Program-made: the position numbers and the translations under genes | Source of the DNA: Virgibacillus proomii | GTDB taxonomy: Bacteria > Bacillota > Bacilli > Bacillales > Amphibacillaceae | Assembly (NCBI RefSeq): GCF_900162615.1 | Contig: NZ_FUFN01000009.1 | Coordinates: forward strand, 355,176-419,175 | Length of the DNA stretch: 64,000 bases | Reading direction: 5' to 3' | Shown: piece after piece, positions 1-9,952 of the stretch | How positions within the stretch are numbered: position 1 is the stretch's first letter | Layout of the letters: each line of letters starts with the position of its first letter | Notes under the pieces: generated by a model | Seen by the model: the letters and a program-made list of their open reading frames with translations, nothing else | Databases searched by the model: none | What the model was told of the DNA's origin: nothing

Positions 1-131
1 GGAATTTTCTTGTCACTTCTCATGGGGTTTTTGAGTATACCAATTAATTAATAAAAGTAATCCATTGACATTTTCAGATAATCACTTAAGAATATAGTCA
101 GTATTACTGATTATATATCGAGGTGATTACT

Positions 132-563
132 TTGGTGGACGTTAACCAATCTTGGGGATATCAATTAAGTAAGATAGCTCAAGAGATGGGAGAAAGTTTT
201 GCAAAAGAGTTAACAAATTATGAGCTTACATCAAGAGATTTTGGGATTCTATCTACGATTTATAATAACGAAAGCTTAACCCAGAAAGATATTGGATTAT
301 TGCTGAAAGTGGATAGAACGACAATGGTACAACTAATTGATGTTTTAGAATCTAAAAATTTAGTAAAACGTGTTAGTAATCCAAATGACAGAAGGGCTAA
401 CTTCATTCAAATCACAGAGGAAGGCCTTTCTATCTTAGAAAAAAATCAGAAAAAACTTGAAATCTATGAAAAACACGTTGTCTCTCAAATGTCAGCCGAT
501 CAAAAGAAGGTAATTCATGATATCTATCATTACCTACAAAAGGAGGAATTTGATAATGAATAA
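132..563 (+). CDS. MarR-family transcriptional regulator
   Basis: A winged-helix repressor of about 143 residues. The recognition-helix region reads TQKDIGLLLKVDRTTMVQLI and the wing carries NPNDRRANFIQIT, the typical MarR D-x-R-x segment. A GTG at 123 lies inside the ribosome binding site AGGTGATT, so TTG at 132 or GTG at 135 is the likelier start. The gene overlaps the following rhodanese gene by 8 bases, suggesting co-translation and that the regulator controls this small operon. The effector is unknown. It lies upstream of orf17, where Tn916 has orf18 and ardA, so it is probably ICE cargo. Confidence 0.85.
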   Translation: MVDVNQSWGYQLSKIAQEMGESFAKELTNYELTSRDFGILSTIYNNESLTQKDIGLLLKVDRTTMVQLIDVLESKNLVKRVSNPNDRRANFIQITEEGLSILEKNQKKLEIYEKHVVSQMSADQKKVIHDIYHYLQKEEFDNE

Positions 564-912
564 AATAGAATATTTAGAAACTCATTTAGAACTAACATTA
601 AGTCCTATGGATTATATGGGACATGTCAAAAATAATCCTGATTCTTGTACTTTAGTTGATGTTCGAAATGCTCCACCACATTTAAAAAAGGAGAAGATTC
701 AAGGTGCGATTGAAATTCCTTTGAATGAATTAGATCAAAGGCTGGAAGAACTCCCCAAAGATAAACTGATTGTTGTATATTGCTGGGATACATGGTGCAA
801 CATGGGTAAGAAAGCAAGTCTTCTTTTATTACAAAATGGATATGAAGTGAAAGAACTATTTGGGGGCATTGCTTCATGGAAAACACTTAAATTTCCAGTA
901 AAAGCTTTATAA
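556..912 (+). CDS. Single-domain rhodanese-like protein
   Basis: A 118-residue sulfurtransferase-like domain. It has the rhodanese signature LVDVRNAP near the N-terminus, the GAIEIPLNEL segment, and the active-site loop VVYCWDTWCNMGKKAS followed by the C-terminal FGGIASWK. The catalytic cysteine is the first residue of the loop; a second cysteine five residues later (CWDTWC) makes a dithiol-like loop, unlike the usual C-x4-R form. The start is the ATG placed 8 bases after AGGAGG, inside the end of the MarR gene. Likely a thiol or sulfane-sulfur handling protein under MarR control. The substrate cannot be read from sequence. Confidence 0.85.
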   Translation: MNKIEYLETHLELTLSPMDYMGHVKNNPDSCTLVDVRNAPPHLKKEKIQGAIEIPLNELDQRLEELPKDKLIVVYCWDTWCNMGKKASLLLLQNGYEVKELFGGIASWKTLKFPVKAL

Positions 913-928
913 ATAAGAATAAATTATG

Positions 929-961
929 AAAGCAGCTTGTTATCGTACAGGCTGCTTTTTC
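929..961 (+). terminator. Intrinsic terminator after the rhodanese gene
   Basis: Inverted repeat AAAGCAGC / GCTGCTTT with a 14-base loop, followed by a T run. Confidence 0.85.
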
Positions 962-984
962 TATTGATGAAAGGGTGATTTCAT

Positions 985-1377
985 TTGAAAAAACTAAAGA
1001 ACTATACCCGAATTTGGTCAGTTGAAAAAGTGATTTATGCGATTAATGATTTTCGTTTACCTTTTCCCGTAACATTCAATCAAATGTCATGGTTTGTACT
1101 TTCGCTCTTAATTGTCATGTTGTTAGGGAATCTTCCTCCACTTTCTTTGATTAATGGAGCGTTATTAAAATATGTCGGAATTCCAGTTGGTTTGACATGG
1201 TTTATGAGTCAGAAAACATTTGATGGCAAAAAACCATATAGTTTTCTCAAGTCTGCATTGACCTATTGGTTTCGACCTAAAGTTACGTATGCAGGAAAAC
1301 CTATCAAACTACAACATGTAAAGGTAAATGAAAACTTAACGGCTGTCAGGAGTGAAATCCATGCGTTATCCGATTAA
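985..1377 (+). CDS. TcpE-like conjugal transfer membrane protein (Tn916 Orf17 type)
   Basis: A 130-residue protein with two adjacent hydrophobic segments at about residues 35-75, matching the TcpE/Orf17 family that precedes the VirB4-like ATPase in Tn916-type ICEs. It is an inner-membrane part of the mating channel. The TTG start is placed by AAGGGTGAT just upstream. Its end overlaps the next gene by 17 bases, so the two are translationally linked. Confidence 0.85.
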   Translation: MKKLKNYTRIWSVEKVIYAINDFRLPFPVTFNQMSWFVLSLLIVMLLGNLPPLSLINGALLKYVGIPVGLTWFMSQKTFDGKKPYSFLKSALTYWFRPKVTYAGKPIKLQHVKVNENLTAVRSEIHALSD

Positions 1378-3817
1378 ATATATTGAAAACAATCTTGTCT
1401 TTAACCATGACGGGGAATGTTTTGTGTATTATGAATTACTCCCTTATAATTATTCGTTTCTTTCACCAGACGAAAAAATACAAGTACACGATCACTTCCG
1501 TCAATTAATTGCACAAAATCAAGATGGAAAAATTCATGCTTTACAAATTAGTACGGCAAGCAGTATCCGATCGGTACAGGAGCGAAGTAAAGAGTTAGTG
1601 ACAGGACGATTAAAAGAAGTTGCTTATGAGCGTATTGATGACCAAACGGAAGCCCTAGTTTCTATGATTGGTGAACATCAAGTAGACTATCGTTTTTTTA
1701 TCGGTTTTAAACTGTTGCTGAATGAAGAAGAAGTCAGTATGAAAGCAATGGGAAAAAATATTAAAAATTCACTATCTTCATTCGTCCGTGATGTAAACCA
1801 CCACCTAATGGGGGATTTTGTCTCGATGCCACATGAAGAAATGAGACGTTTTTCTAAAATGGAATCGTTATTACAAAACAAAATATCTAGGCGTTTTAAA
1901 GTACGCCCTCTAGATAAAAATGACTTTGGCTATCTGAGTGAACATCTTCATGGACAAACGGGAATTGCTTATGACGAATATGACTATGCCCTACCTCTAA
2001 AGAAATTAAAAAGGGAAACTTTAGTGAAGCGTTATGATCTGATTAAACCGACTCGTTGCTTGATTGAGGAAAATCAACGTTATTTAAAAATCGAACAGGA
2101 AGAACAGACAACATATGTGGCTTACTTTACGATTAATTCGATTGTCGGCGATCTTGAGTTTCCATCGGATGAAATCTTTTATTATCAACAACAACAATTC
2201 GATTTTCCAATCGATACCTCCATGAACGTAGAAATTGTAACGAACAAAAAGGCATTATCTACCGTTCGGAACAAGAAAAAGGAACTCAAAGACTTGGATA
2301 ACCATGCTTGGGAATCCGATAATGAAACAGGCAGCAATGTCATCGATGCGTTGGAACAGGTAAATGAATTAGAAGATGTGCTCGACCAAAGTAAAGAATC
2401 GATGTACAAGTTAAGTTATGTCATTCGAGTATCTGCTTCTAATGTAGACGAACTTAAACAGCGTTGTAATGAGGTAAAAGATTTTTATGATGATTTAAAC
2501 GTAAAACTTGTTCGTCCATTTGGAGATATGATCGGTTTACACAGTGAATTTATCCCAGCCAGTAAACGGTATATGAATGATTATATCCAGTACGTGACTT
2601 CTGACTTTTTGGCAGGACTTGGATTTGGTGCAACACAAATGCTAGGAGAAACGGAAGGTATTTATTTTGGTTACAACTTAGATACTGGAAGAAATGTGTA
2701 TCTTAACCCAAGCCTAGCCAGTCAAGGTGTGAAAGGTTCCGTCACCAATGCGTTAGCTTCTGCTTTCTTAGGTTCACTTGGTGGCGGGAAATCATTCTCT
2801 AACAACTTACTAGTCTATTATGCCGTACTGTATGGTGGTCAAGCCTTAATAGTTGACCCAAAAGAGGAACGGGGAAACTGGAAAGAAACGTTGCCTGAAA
2901 TTGCTCATGAAATAAATATTGTTAATCTAACGAGTGAGGAAAGCAACAAAGGACTACTTGATCCTTTTGTTATTATGAAAAAGAAAAAGGATTCGGAAAG
3001 TCTTGCGATTGATATTCTTACCTTTCTCACAGGTATATCCAGTCGGGATGGAGATAAATTCCCTGTATTACGACGAGCGATTCGAGCTGTTGGTCAACAG
3101 GAGGAACGTGGTTTGCTTCTTGTGATTCATGAACTTAGAAGTGATCCTAACCCGTTAGCTGGTCCCATTGCTGACCATATCGAAAGTTTTACCGACTATG
3201 ACTTCGCTCACCTTCTGTTTTCGGATGGGACTGTGGAAAATTCGATTAGTTTAGAAAAACAATTGAATATGATTCAAGTGGCGGATTTAGTATTACCAGA
3301 TGCGGAAACAGGTTTTGAAGAATATACGACGATGGAGTTGCTTAGCGTCGCTATGCTGATTGTTATTTCTACTTTTGCATTAGACTTTATCCATTCCGAC
3401 CGTAGCATTTTCAAAATTGTTGATTTGGATGAAGCATGGAGCTTTCTACAAGTCGCACAAGGAAAGACTTTATCTAACAAACTAGTACGAGCAGGTCGTG
3501 CAATGAATGCTGGTGTCTACTTTGTTACACAGAATGCGGACGATTTAACCGATGAAAAATTGAAGAATAACATCGGTGTAAAGTTCGCCTTTCGTTCTAG
3601 AGATATGACAGAAATAAAGAAAACCCTTCAATTCTTTGGTGTGGATGCGGAAGATGAATCGAATCAAAGACGATTACGGGAACTGGAAAACGGACAATGT
3701 TTAATTCAAGACTTATATGGACGTGTGGGGATTATTCAAGTCCATCCTGTCTTTGAAGATTTATTTCATGCTTTTGACACGCGTCCACCGACACAGGAGA
3801 AGAAAGGTGGCGATTAA
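1361..3817 (+). CDS. VirB4/TraE-like conjugation ATPase (Tn916 Orf16 type)
   Basis: An 818-residue AAA-type ATPase that powers the type IV secretion channel. The Walker A motif is GSLGGGKSF near residue 475 and the Walker B-like strand is FKIVDLDEAW in the C-terminal third. Length matches Tn916 Orf16 (about 815 residues). The ATG after AGGAGTG is preferred over an upstream GTG that lies within the ribosome binding site. It sits between orf17 and orf15 and the frame is intact. Confidence 0.93.
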   Translation: MRYPIKYIENNLVFNHDGECFVYYELLPYNYSFLSPDEKIQVHDHFRQLIAQNQDGKIHALQISTASSIRSVQERSKELVTGRLKEVAYERIDDQTEALVSMIGEHQVDYRFFIGFKLLLNEEEVSMKAMGKNIKNSLSSFVRDVNHHLMGDFVSMPHEEMRRFSKMESLLQNKISRRFKVRPLDKNDFGYLSEHLHGQTGIAYDEYDYALPLKKLKRETLVKRYDLIKPTRCLIEENQRYLKIEQEEQTTYVAYFTINSIVGDLEFPSDEIFYYQQQQFDFPIDTSMNVEIVTNKKALSTVRNKKKELKDLDNHAWESDNETGSNVIDALEQVNELEDVLDQSKESMYKLSYVIRVSASNVDELKQRCNEVKDFYDDLNVKLVRPFGDMIGLHSEFIPASKRYMNDYIQYVTSDFLAGLGFGATQMLGETEGIYFGYNLDTGRNVYLNPSLASQGVKGSVTNALASAFLGSLGGGKSFSNNLLVYYAVLYGGQALIVDPKEERGNWKETLPEIAHEINIVNLTSEESNKGLLDPFVIMKKKKDSESLAIDILTFLTGISSRDGDKFPVLRRAIRAVGQQEERGLLLVIHELRSDPNPLAGPIADHIESFTDYDFAHLLFSDGTVENSISLEKQLNMIQVADLVLPDAETGFEEYTTMELLSVAMLIVISTFALDFIHSDRSIFKIVDLDEAWSFLQVAQGKTLSNKLVRAGRAMNAGVYFVTQNADDLTDEKLKNNIGVKFAFRSRDMTEIKKTLQFFGVDAEDESNQRRLRELENGQCLIQDLYGRVGIIQVHPVFEDLFHAFDTRPPTQEKKGGD

Positions 3818-3818
3818 T

Positions 3819-5993
3819 TTGAAAAAACAAAAACTAAAAAAGATAGTTATAACGGTAGTGCTGATTAGTGCTGCCGTTTTTCTATGCCTTCTTTTACTTG
3901 GAACATTTGCTCAAGCAGCTGGATTAGTAGATGATACGGTATCAGAAGATAATTTGTATTCTAAATATGCCCTTGACCATTATCAATTAGATTTTTATGT
4001 GGACACAGGTTGGGATTGGCTTCCGTGGAATTGGAATGATGGAATCGGAAAACAAGTCATGTATGGGCTATACACGATAACAAACTTCATCTGGATTATA
4101 AGTTTGTATTTGTCTAATGCAACAGGCTACTTAATTCAACAAGCCTATTCTTTGGATTTCATTTCGCAAACGGCAGACGCCATCGGGAAAAATATGCAAA
4201 CATTAGCTGGGATTACGGCAAGCGGGTTTAGTAGTTCGGGCTTTTATGTTGGCTTTTTGCTCATTTTTATTTTAATAATCGGGATTTACGTGGCTTATAC
4301 AGGCTTAATGAAACGAGAAACGACGAAAGCATTTCGAGCGATTCTAAACTTTTTAGTAGTGTTTATTTTGTCAGCTTCTTTTATCGCGTATGCACCAACG
4401 TATATTACTAAAATCAATGACTTTTCAGCTGATATTAGTCAAGCAAGTTTAGATTTGGGAACAAAAATCTTAATGCCTAGCTCTACTAGTCAGGGAAAAG
4501 ATAGTGTCGATTTGATACGAAATAACCTTTTTTCGATTCAAGTGGAACAGCCTTGGCTGCTGTTGCAGTTTGATGATTCAGATAAAGAGACGATTGGCGA
4601 AGAACGTGTTGAAGCTCTAGTTTCTATCAATCCTGATACGAATAATGGAAAAGATCGGGAAGATGCGGTCAAAGCAGAAATTGAAGATCATGACAATAAA
4701 AACTTAACCATTACGAAGACCACCACACGTTTAGGAATGGTCTTCTTTTTGTTTCTATTCAATATCGGGATTTCAATTTTTGTATTTCTTCTATCGGGAA
4801 CGATGATTTTCTCGCAAATTCTGTTTATTATCTATGCGATGTTTTTGCCCATTAGTTTTTTACTTTCCATGATACCGACTTTTGAAAACATGGGAAAACA
4901 AGCGATTATGAAATTGTTTAATGTGATTATGCTTCGGGCTGGAATTACATTGATTATTACAATTGCCTTTAGCATTTCATCTATGCTTTACAGCTTAACA
5001 ACAAGTTATCCGTTTTTCTTGATCGCCTTTTTACAGATCGTGACGTTTGCAGGCATTTATATGAAACTCGGTGATATTATGAGCATGTTTAAACTACAAA
5101 GTAGTGACTCGCAACAAGTTGGACGTCAAGTCATGCGTCGTCCTTACCGAATGTTTAATCGGGGCAGTCGTCGATTACAGAGAACAATTGGACGCACCCT
5201 TGCAGGGGCAACAGCTGGAGCAACCGCCGGGGCAATGGTAGGGAAATCAAAGCAAACAAAAGGTTCCTTCTCCCCACTTCGACCATTACAGCGACTAACA
5301 TCAACTTCAAAAAATAATAAAGAACGCCCAAATGACAATACAAAACGAACATCTTTAAGCCAAAAAGTGGGTCAAGTAACAGGGAAAATGGTTGGTGCGA
5401 AAAATCAGTTCCGTGCGAATATAGATCACCGAAAAGAACAACTGCATGATTTGCCTACTACTGCTCAATATGCGGTGATGCAAGGAAAAGAACAGCTTAT
5501 AAAACCTGCCCGTGATTTTAAAGAAGGTATGAAGCAAGCAAAGAAAAAAAGACAAAAAATAGATGCAGACCGTCAAGCAAAACATCGTCAAACCATTGCA
5601 GATAGGCGGCAAGCATTGGATAAAAAACGTACCCCTTCTCGAAAGACTGCCAGTTATGAACGACCAATCACGCATGATGCCAATGAATCTGTACATCAAG
5701 ATAGATTAAAGAACCCAGCTGTTCAACAAAAACAAGAGACAAGACCTGTCACAAAAAACGAGCATATGAAGCAATTCAAATTACAACGACAGTTATCGAG
5801 CCCAGACAGAAAAGAACATTTTACTGATCATCCCAAACAACCTGTTAAAAAAGAAAATCGATCTCTCAATACAGAACGTTCTCAACCAAAAAATAGTCGG
5901 ACAATCATCAAGCGTCCTTCTAAACCGTTGAAACGTACAAATCAGAAGCAAATCACCAAGCGTTCAATCCATGCTGTTAGGAGGAAACACTAA
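3819..5993 (+). CDS. VirB6-like conjugal transfer membrane protein (Tn916 Orf15 type)
   Basis: A 724-residue polytopic protein. An N-terminal signal-like helix is followed by several membrane helices (roughly residues 90-110, 150-170, 180-200 and a cluster at 310-420). A highly basic, Lys/Arg/Gln-rich cytoplasmic tail starts with a GATAGATAGA glycine/alanine run and fills the last 270 residues. This is the layout of the CD3337/EF1877 mobilome membrane proteins and Tn916 Orf15. TTG is taken as the start because it follows AGAAAGGTGG and gives a clean membrane N-terminus. The stop overlaps the start of orf14 by one base. Confidence 0.88.
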   Translation: MKKQKLKKIVITVVLISAAVFLCLLLLGTFAQAAGLVDDTVSEDNLYSKYALDHYQLDFYVDTGWDWLPWNWNDGIGKQVMYGLYTITNFIWIISLYLSNATGYLIQQAYSLDFISQTADAIGKNMQTLAGITASGFSSSGFYVGFLLIFILIIGIYVAYTGLMKRETTKAFRAILNFLVVFILSASFIAYAPTYITKINDFSADISQASLDLGTKILMPSSTSQGKDSVDLIRNNLFSIQVEQPWLLLQFDDSDKETIGEERVEALVSINPDTNNGKDREDAVKAEIEDHDNKNLTITKTTTRLGMVFFLFLFNIGISIFVFLLSGTMIFSQILFIIYAMFLPISFLLSMIPTFENMGKQAIMKLFNVIMLRAGITLIITIAFSISSMLYSLTTSYPFFLIAFLQIVTFAGIYMKLGDIMSMFKLQSSDSQQVGRQVMRRPYRMFNRGSRRLQRTIGRTLAGATAGATAGAMVGKSKQTKGSFSPLRPLQRLTSTSKNNKERPNDNTKRTSLSQKVGQVTGKMVGAKNQFRANIDHRKEQLHDLPTTAQYAVMQGKEQLIKPARDFKEGMKQAKKKRQKIDADRQAKHRQTIADRRQALDKKRTPSRKTASYERPITHDANESVHQDRLKNPAVQQKQETRPVTKNEHMKQFKLQRQLSSPDRKEHFTDHPKQPVKKENRSLNTERSQPKNSRTIIKRPSKPLKRTNQKQITKRSIHAVRRKH

Positions 5994-7007
5994 TGAAAGT
6001 CATGAGATTAAAGATCAAGTTAATTGCTGGAGGAATAGGTTTTCTTGCCTTTTTAGGGCTGTTAACATTTGTAGCTATTTTTATTTCAAATGAAGAACAT
6101 TCATCAGACAACAGGGATTTTATTCATGATATAGGCGATGTATCGCTCTCCGAAGATGTGTTAAAACATCAGCCAATGGTAGAAAAGTATGCACATGAAT
6201 ATGGAATTAGTGAGTATGTCCCTACACTACTTGCCATTATTCAAGTAGAGAGTGGTGGAAAAGTTCCAGATGTGATGCAATCAAGTGAATCACTGGGACT
6301 TCCACCCAATTCTTTAGATACCGAAGCTTCAATTAAACAAGGAACAAAATACTTTTCAAATTTATTACATCCCGTAGAAAAAAATGGGGGCGATATTAAT
6401 GTAGTCATTTCAAGCATACAACTATGGCGGTGCATTCATTGATTATGTCGCGAATAGAGGTTCTCAGTACAACTTTGAACTTGCAGAGAATTTTGCAAAG
6501 GAACGTTCAGGTGGCAACAAAGTCACATATTCGAATCCGATAGCAATACAGAAAAACGGCGGTTGGCGTTATGGCAATATGTTTTATGTCGATTTAGTGG
6601 GTCAATATTTTATTTCGCCACAATTTGATGATGAATTAGTTCAGAGTGTAATGGATGAAGCTTTAAAGTATGAGGGATATCCCTATGTCTTTGGAGGGGA
6701 CAATCCGAGCACTTCTTTTGATTGTAGCGGACTGACACAATGGAGTTACGAGAAAGCAGGGATTAATTTACCACGAACAGCACAGCAGCAATATGATGCA
6801 ACCGAGTCGATTCCCTTATCAGAAGCAAAACCTGGGGATTTAGTGTTCTTTCACTCCACGTATAATGCGGGAACTTATGTCACCCATGTTGGAATCTTTC
6901 TTGGAAATAACCAGATGTACCAAGCGGGCGATCCGATTGGTTATGCAGATTTAACTACTGCTTACTGGCAAAAACATTTAATCGGAGCTGGACGTATTAA
7001 ACAATAG
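5993..7007 (+). pseudogene. Frameshifted Orf14-type peptidoglycan hydrolase (lysozyme-like plus NlpC/P60)
   Basis: The first 149 codons give an N-terminal membrane anchor and a lytic-transglycosylase-like domain (LLAIIQVESGGKVPDVMQSS). The frame then runs into a stop at WRCIH. Reading in the +1 frame from 6417 (YNYGGAFIDYVANRG) continues without a stop through an NlpC/P60 domain with Cys in SFDCSGLTQW and His in YVTHVGIFLG. Removing one base near 6413-6417 gives about 337 residues, close to Tn916 Orf14 (about 333). In the family this enzyme opens the cell wall for the mating channel. The break separates the two catalytic domains; a sequencing error would also explain it. Confidence 0.85.
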
Positions 7008-7022
7008 AAAGGATTGAATCAA

Positions 7023-7934
7023 ATGAAAAGCTTTTTTAAGAAAAAAGAAAAACAACCGCTAGCAACAAAACCTAAAAAAACAAAAGTACGGACTGTTGGT
7101 ACACGCAAAAAAACAGTGACTATTTTATGGATACTCTTAATTGGAAGTCTTGCCTTTGGAATTTACAAAAACTTTACAGCGATTGATCAGCATACCGTTC
7201 ATGAAAGAGAAATCATTGAAACTAGAATCATAGATACGAATGCGATTGAAAGTTTTACGAAAAACTTTGTGAAAGACTACTACACTTGGCAAAACGAAAA
7301 AGATTCCATTGAACAACGGACTGAAAAAATCAATGACTACTTGACAGAGGATTTACAAGCTTTAAGTACCGATACGGTAAGAGATGATATTCCGACTAGT
7401 TCCAGCGTGAGTAATATTGATATCTGGTCTGTGACACCAGAAAGTGATAATACCTATGTGGTTGTATATTCGGTAGATCAAAAGGTTACAGAAGATAAAG
7501 ATAGCCAAAGGATTCGTTCCACCTATCGAATCTTGCTTCATCAAGATAATGCGGGAAACTTAGTTATTATACAAAACCCTACCTTATGGAGCATACCGAA
7601 TAAATCGGATTATGAGCCAGAACAGCCTGATAGCAATGGAACAGTAGATTCCGATACGGTGCAAGAGGTAACAGAGTTTTTAGAGACATTCTTTGCATTT
7701 TATCCGACTGCGACTGATAAGGAACTTGCTTATTATGTGAAAAATAATGCCTTGCCACCCATTAATCAAGAATATATCTTTTCCGAATTAGTCAATCCAG
7801 TCTTTCAGAAAAAAGAGAATCAGATAAAAGTTTGGGCCACAGTAAAATATTTGAATGAAAGAACCAAAGCGATACAAATTTCACAGTATGAATTGTATTT
7901 AGAGAAAGATACTAATTGGATGATTGTAGAATAA
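7023..7934 (+). CDS. TcpC-like conjugal transfer protein (Tn916 Orf13 type)
   Basis: A 303-residue bitopic protein: basic N-terminus, one membrane helix at about residues 32-50 (TILWILLIGSLAFGIYKNF), then an extracytoplasmic part with two NTF2-like halves, as in TcpC/Orf13. In the family this is a VirB8-like assembly factor of the secretion channel. The ATG nine bases after AGAAAGGA is preferred over an upstream TTG. It ends the transfer operon and is followed by a terminator. Confidence 0.88.
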   Translation: MKSFFKKKEKQPLATKPKKTKVRTVGTRKKTVTILWILLIGSLAFGIYKNFTAIDQHTVHEREIIETRIIDTNAIESFTKNFVKDYYTWQNEKDSIEQRTEKINDYLTEDLQALSTDTVRDDIPTSSSVSNIDIWSVTPESDNTYVVVYSVDQKVTEDKDSQRIRSTYRILLHQDNAGNLVIIQNPTLWSIPNKSDYEPEQPDSNGTVDSDTVQEVTEFLETFFAFYPTATDKELAYYVKNNALPPINQEYIFSELVNPVFQKKENQIKVWATVKYLNERTKAIQISQYELYLEKDTNWMIVE

Positions 7935-7962
7935 AATAACCTAATATATCTACACGTATAAA

Positions 7963-8004
7963 AGCACACCATTTATTTCTGAGAAAATAAAAGGTGTGCT
8001 AATT
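7963..8004 (+). terminator. Terminator of the conjugation operon
   Basis: Strong inverted repeat AGCACACC / GGTGTGCT with an inner TTATTT / AAATAA extension. It lies between the convergent orf13 and sensor kinase genes and may serve both strands. Confidence 0.75.
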
Positions 8005-8144
8005 TATAGACGATTCAATATAAACTGGTACTTTAAATGATACTTAAAAGAAATTTTGATTAGTTGTTAAAAAGCATTGTTATATCAGAATATATTTATC
8101 ATCATGTACCATTAATAATAAATTTAGTAATTTGTTGAGTCCAT

Positions 8145-9233
8145 CTAACTATTTCTCGGTAATGTAATTATAAAGGTAGTACCTTTTTGCAATACGCTCT
8201 CTACTTGTATATTACCATCATGTGCTTCGATTAATTGTTTCACAATTGCCATACCTAAACCTGTTCCATCCGATGGTTGATCGGTCGTTGTGCCGCGAAA
8301 ATAACGATTAAATATATTCTCTTTTGTTTCTTCGGTCATCCCTTTACCATCATCTCGAATATGAATGACAACATGTTCTTTATCACAATCAATGAGCGTC
8401 AAAATGTTTGCAGGCTCATGATTATGAAGGATCGAATTCATATAAATATTTATAAAGGCACGCTTTAATAAATGAGCATCAAATGCAATTCGTATGTCCT
8501 CTGTCGTCGTCTGTAATTCAAAGTGATGTTGCTGTGAATACAATTCATTGCTAACATCGGCTAACACCTGTTGAATGAACATCACAATATTTTGTGATGT
8601 TCGATGAACCGGTACCTTTTGTGAACCATCAAAACGAATGGCTAAACTTAAGTCTTGCACCAGTTGTTCCATATGTGTGCCTTTATCGTGAATCTCTTGA
8701 ATAAATTTATGTTGTTCCTTATTTGACCAATTATAATCTACGTTTAGCAGCAATGTAGAATAACCCTGAATATATGTTAATGGTGTTTTTAAATCGTGTG
8801 AAATACCTGCTATCCAATCACGCTTTGCTATTTCTACTTGCGCACGTTCAACCTTCGCTTTTTCTAGCTGTAAACGCATATCCTCAAGCTGTGTGAATAC
8901 CTCTTGGTATAATCTATATTGCATTTTAAATTTACCTTGTCGTGTACACATCTTTTCGTATTCACCAAACTGAGAAAGGTTTTCATAAGCAAGTTGGTTG
9001 ATCCATTTCATTATAAGTAGTAGAGGACGTCCGAAATACCAACCAAATAACAATAAACAAACTATCGTCACAATGCTTATAAAAATGAGCACTATCCATT
9101 CATAACGTTCATCGCCAAGTCCTAACTTCGGCAAAATAACTTCTATAACAATTGGCACTGTTATACCTAACAGAAGGATCCACATACTAAATACTAATAG
9201 TAAATGTATGATAAAACGTTTTTCAATTTTCAA
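8145..9233 (-). CDS. Sensor histidine kinase (ICE cargo)
   Basis: A 362-residue membrane kinase. Two transmembrane helices lie at about residues 8-35 and 45-68 with only a very short outer loop, the layout of cell-envelope or peptide-sensing kinases. The H-box is GISHDLKTPLTYIQGY with His146. The ATPase domain shows an N-box (NIYMNSILHN) and G-boxes (DDGKGMTEE, GTGLGMAIV). The TTG start overlaps the regulator's stop codon after AGGTGAT. With the divergent ABC transporter it probably senses an antimicrobial peptide; the ligand is an inference. Confidence 0.9.
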   Translation of the reverse strand: MKIEKRFIIHLLLVFSMWILLLGITVPIVIEVILPKLGLGDERYEWIVLIFISIVTIVCLLLFGWYFGRPLLLIMKWINQLAYENLSQFGEYEKMCTRQGKFKMQYRLYQEVFTQLEDMRLQLEKAKVERAQVEIAKRDWIAGISHDLKTPLTYIQGYSTLLLNVDYNWSNKEQHKFIQEIHDKGTHMEQLVQDLSLAIRFDGSQKVPVHRTSQNIVMFIQQVLADVSNELYSQQHHFELQTTTEDIRIAFDAHLLKRAFINIYMNSILHNHEPANILTLIDCDKEHVVIHIRDDGKGMTEETKENIFNRYFRGTTTDQPSDGTGLGMAIVKQLIEAHDGNIQVESVLQKGTTFIITLPRNS

Positions 9234-9952
9234 AGGAAATCACCTGTTGGTGGAATGAATTTATAGCCAATTCCTCGCAAATTAACAATGATTTTTGGCT
9301 GTCCTGTATGGTCGTTTAACTTTTTTCGTAATTTAGCAATATGAATCGTCACTGTTTTTTCCACCCCAAATGCTTCTTCTCCCCAAACAGATTCATAGAT
9401 TTGAGGTACTGTAAACACATGGTTCGGATGTTTACAAAAGAAATGGAGGAGTTCTAATTCTTTCGCCGTTACTTCCACCACGTTACCTTTTACAGTTAAT
9501 AATGCTTCTCCAGGTGAAAAAGCAAATGTGTCGTACGAAAAAATGTTTGGCTCAGTCTCTAAATCCCGTCCTTCATAGTCTCGTTGACGACGCAAAATAG
9601 CCCGTATTCTTGCAATGACTTCAAGCGTGTTAAATGGCTTTGTAATATAATCGTCACCACCAACGCTCAGTCCTGTTAATTTATCAAAATCACTTGAACG
9701 TGCACTAATAAATAAAATGGGTGTTGTTGTATGAAGGCGAATCTCTGTGCATAGTGAAAAACCCTCCCCATCAGGAAGCATAACATCGAGTAATATAATA
9801 TCAAAATCTTGCTCGCTTAATGCTTGAAGTGCATCCGCTTTCGTTGAGACAGTCGTTATATGCGAGAAATGTTCTTTTCTTAATGTAATTTCTAATAATT
9901 CTAAAATACCAACTTCATCATCAACAATTAGAATTTTAGTATCATCTATCAT
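9230..9952 (-). CDS. OmpR-family response regulator (ICE cargo)
   Basis: About 240 residues: a receiver with the phospho-acceptor Asp near residue 56 (DIILLDVMLPDGEG) and the conserved DYITKPF lysine, then a winged-helix DNA-binding domain ending VNLRGIGYKF. The ATG ten bases after GAGGG is preferred over an upstream TTG. The gene overlaps the kinase gene by 4 bases. It is transcribed away from the ABC transporter, whose promoter region it probably controls, as in lantibiotic- and bacitracin-response modules of Firmicutes. Confidence 0.92.
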   Translation of the reverse strand: MIDDTKILIVDDEVGILELLEITLRKEHFSHITTVSTKADALQALSEQDFDIILLDVMLPDGEGFSLCTEIRLHTTTPILFISARSSDFDKLTGLSVGGDDYITKPFNTLEVIARIRAILRRQRDYEGRDLETEPNIFSYDTFAFSPGEALLTVKGNVVEVTAKELELLHFFCKHPNHVFTVPQIYESVWGEEAFGVEKTVTIHIAKLRKKLNDHTGQPKIIVNLRGIGYKFIPPTGDFL

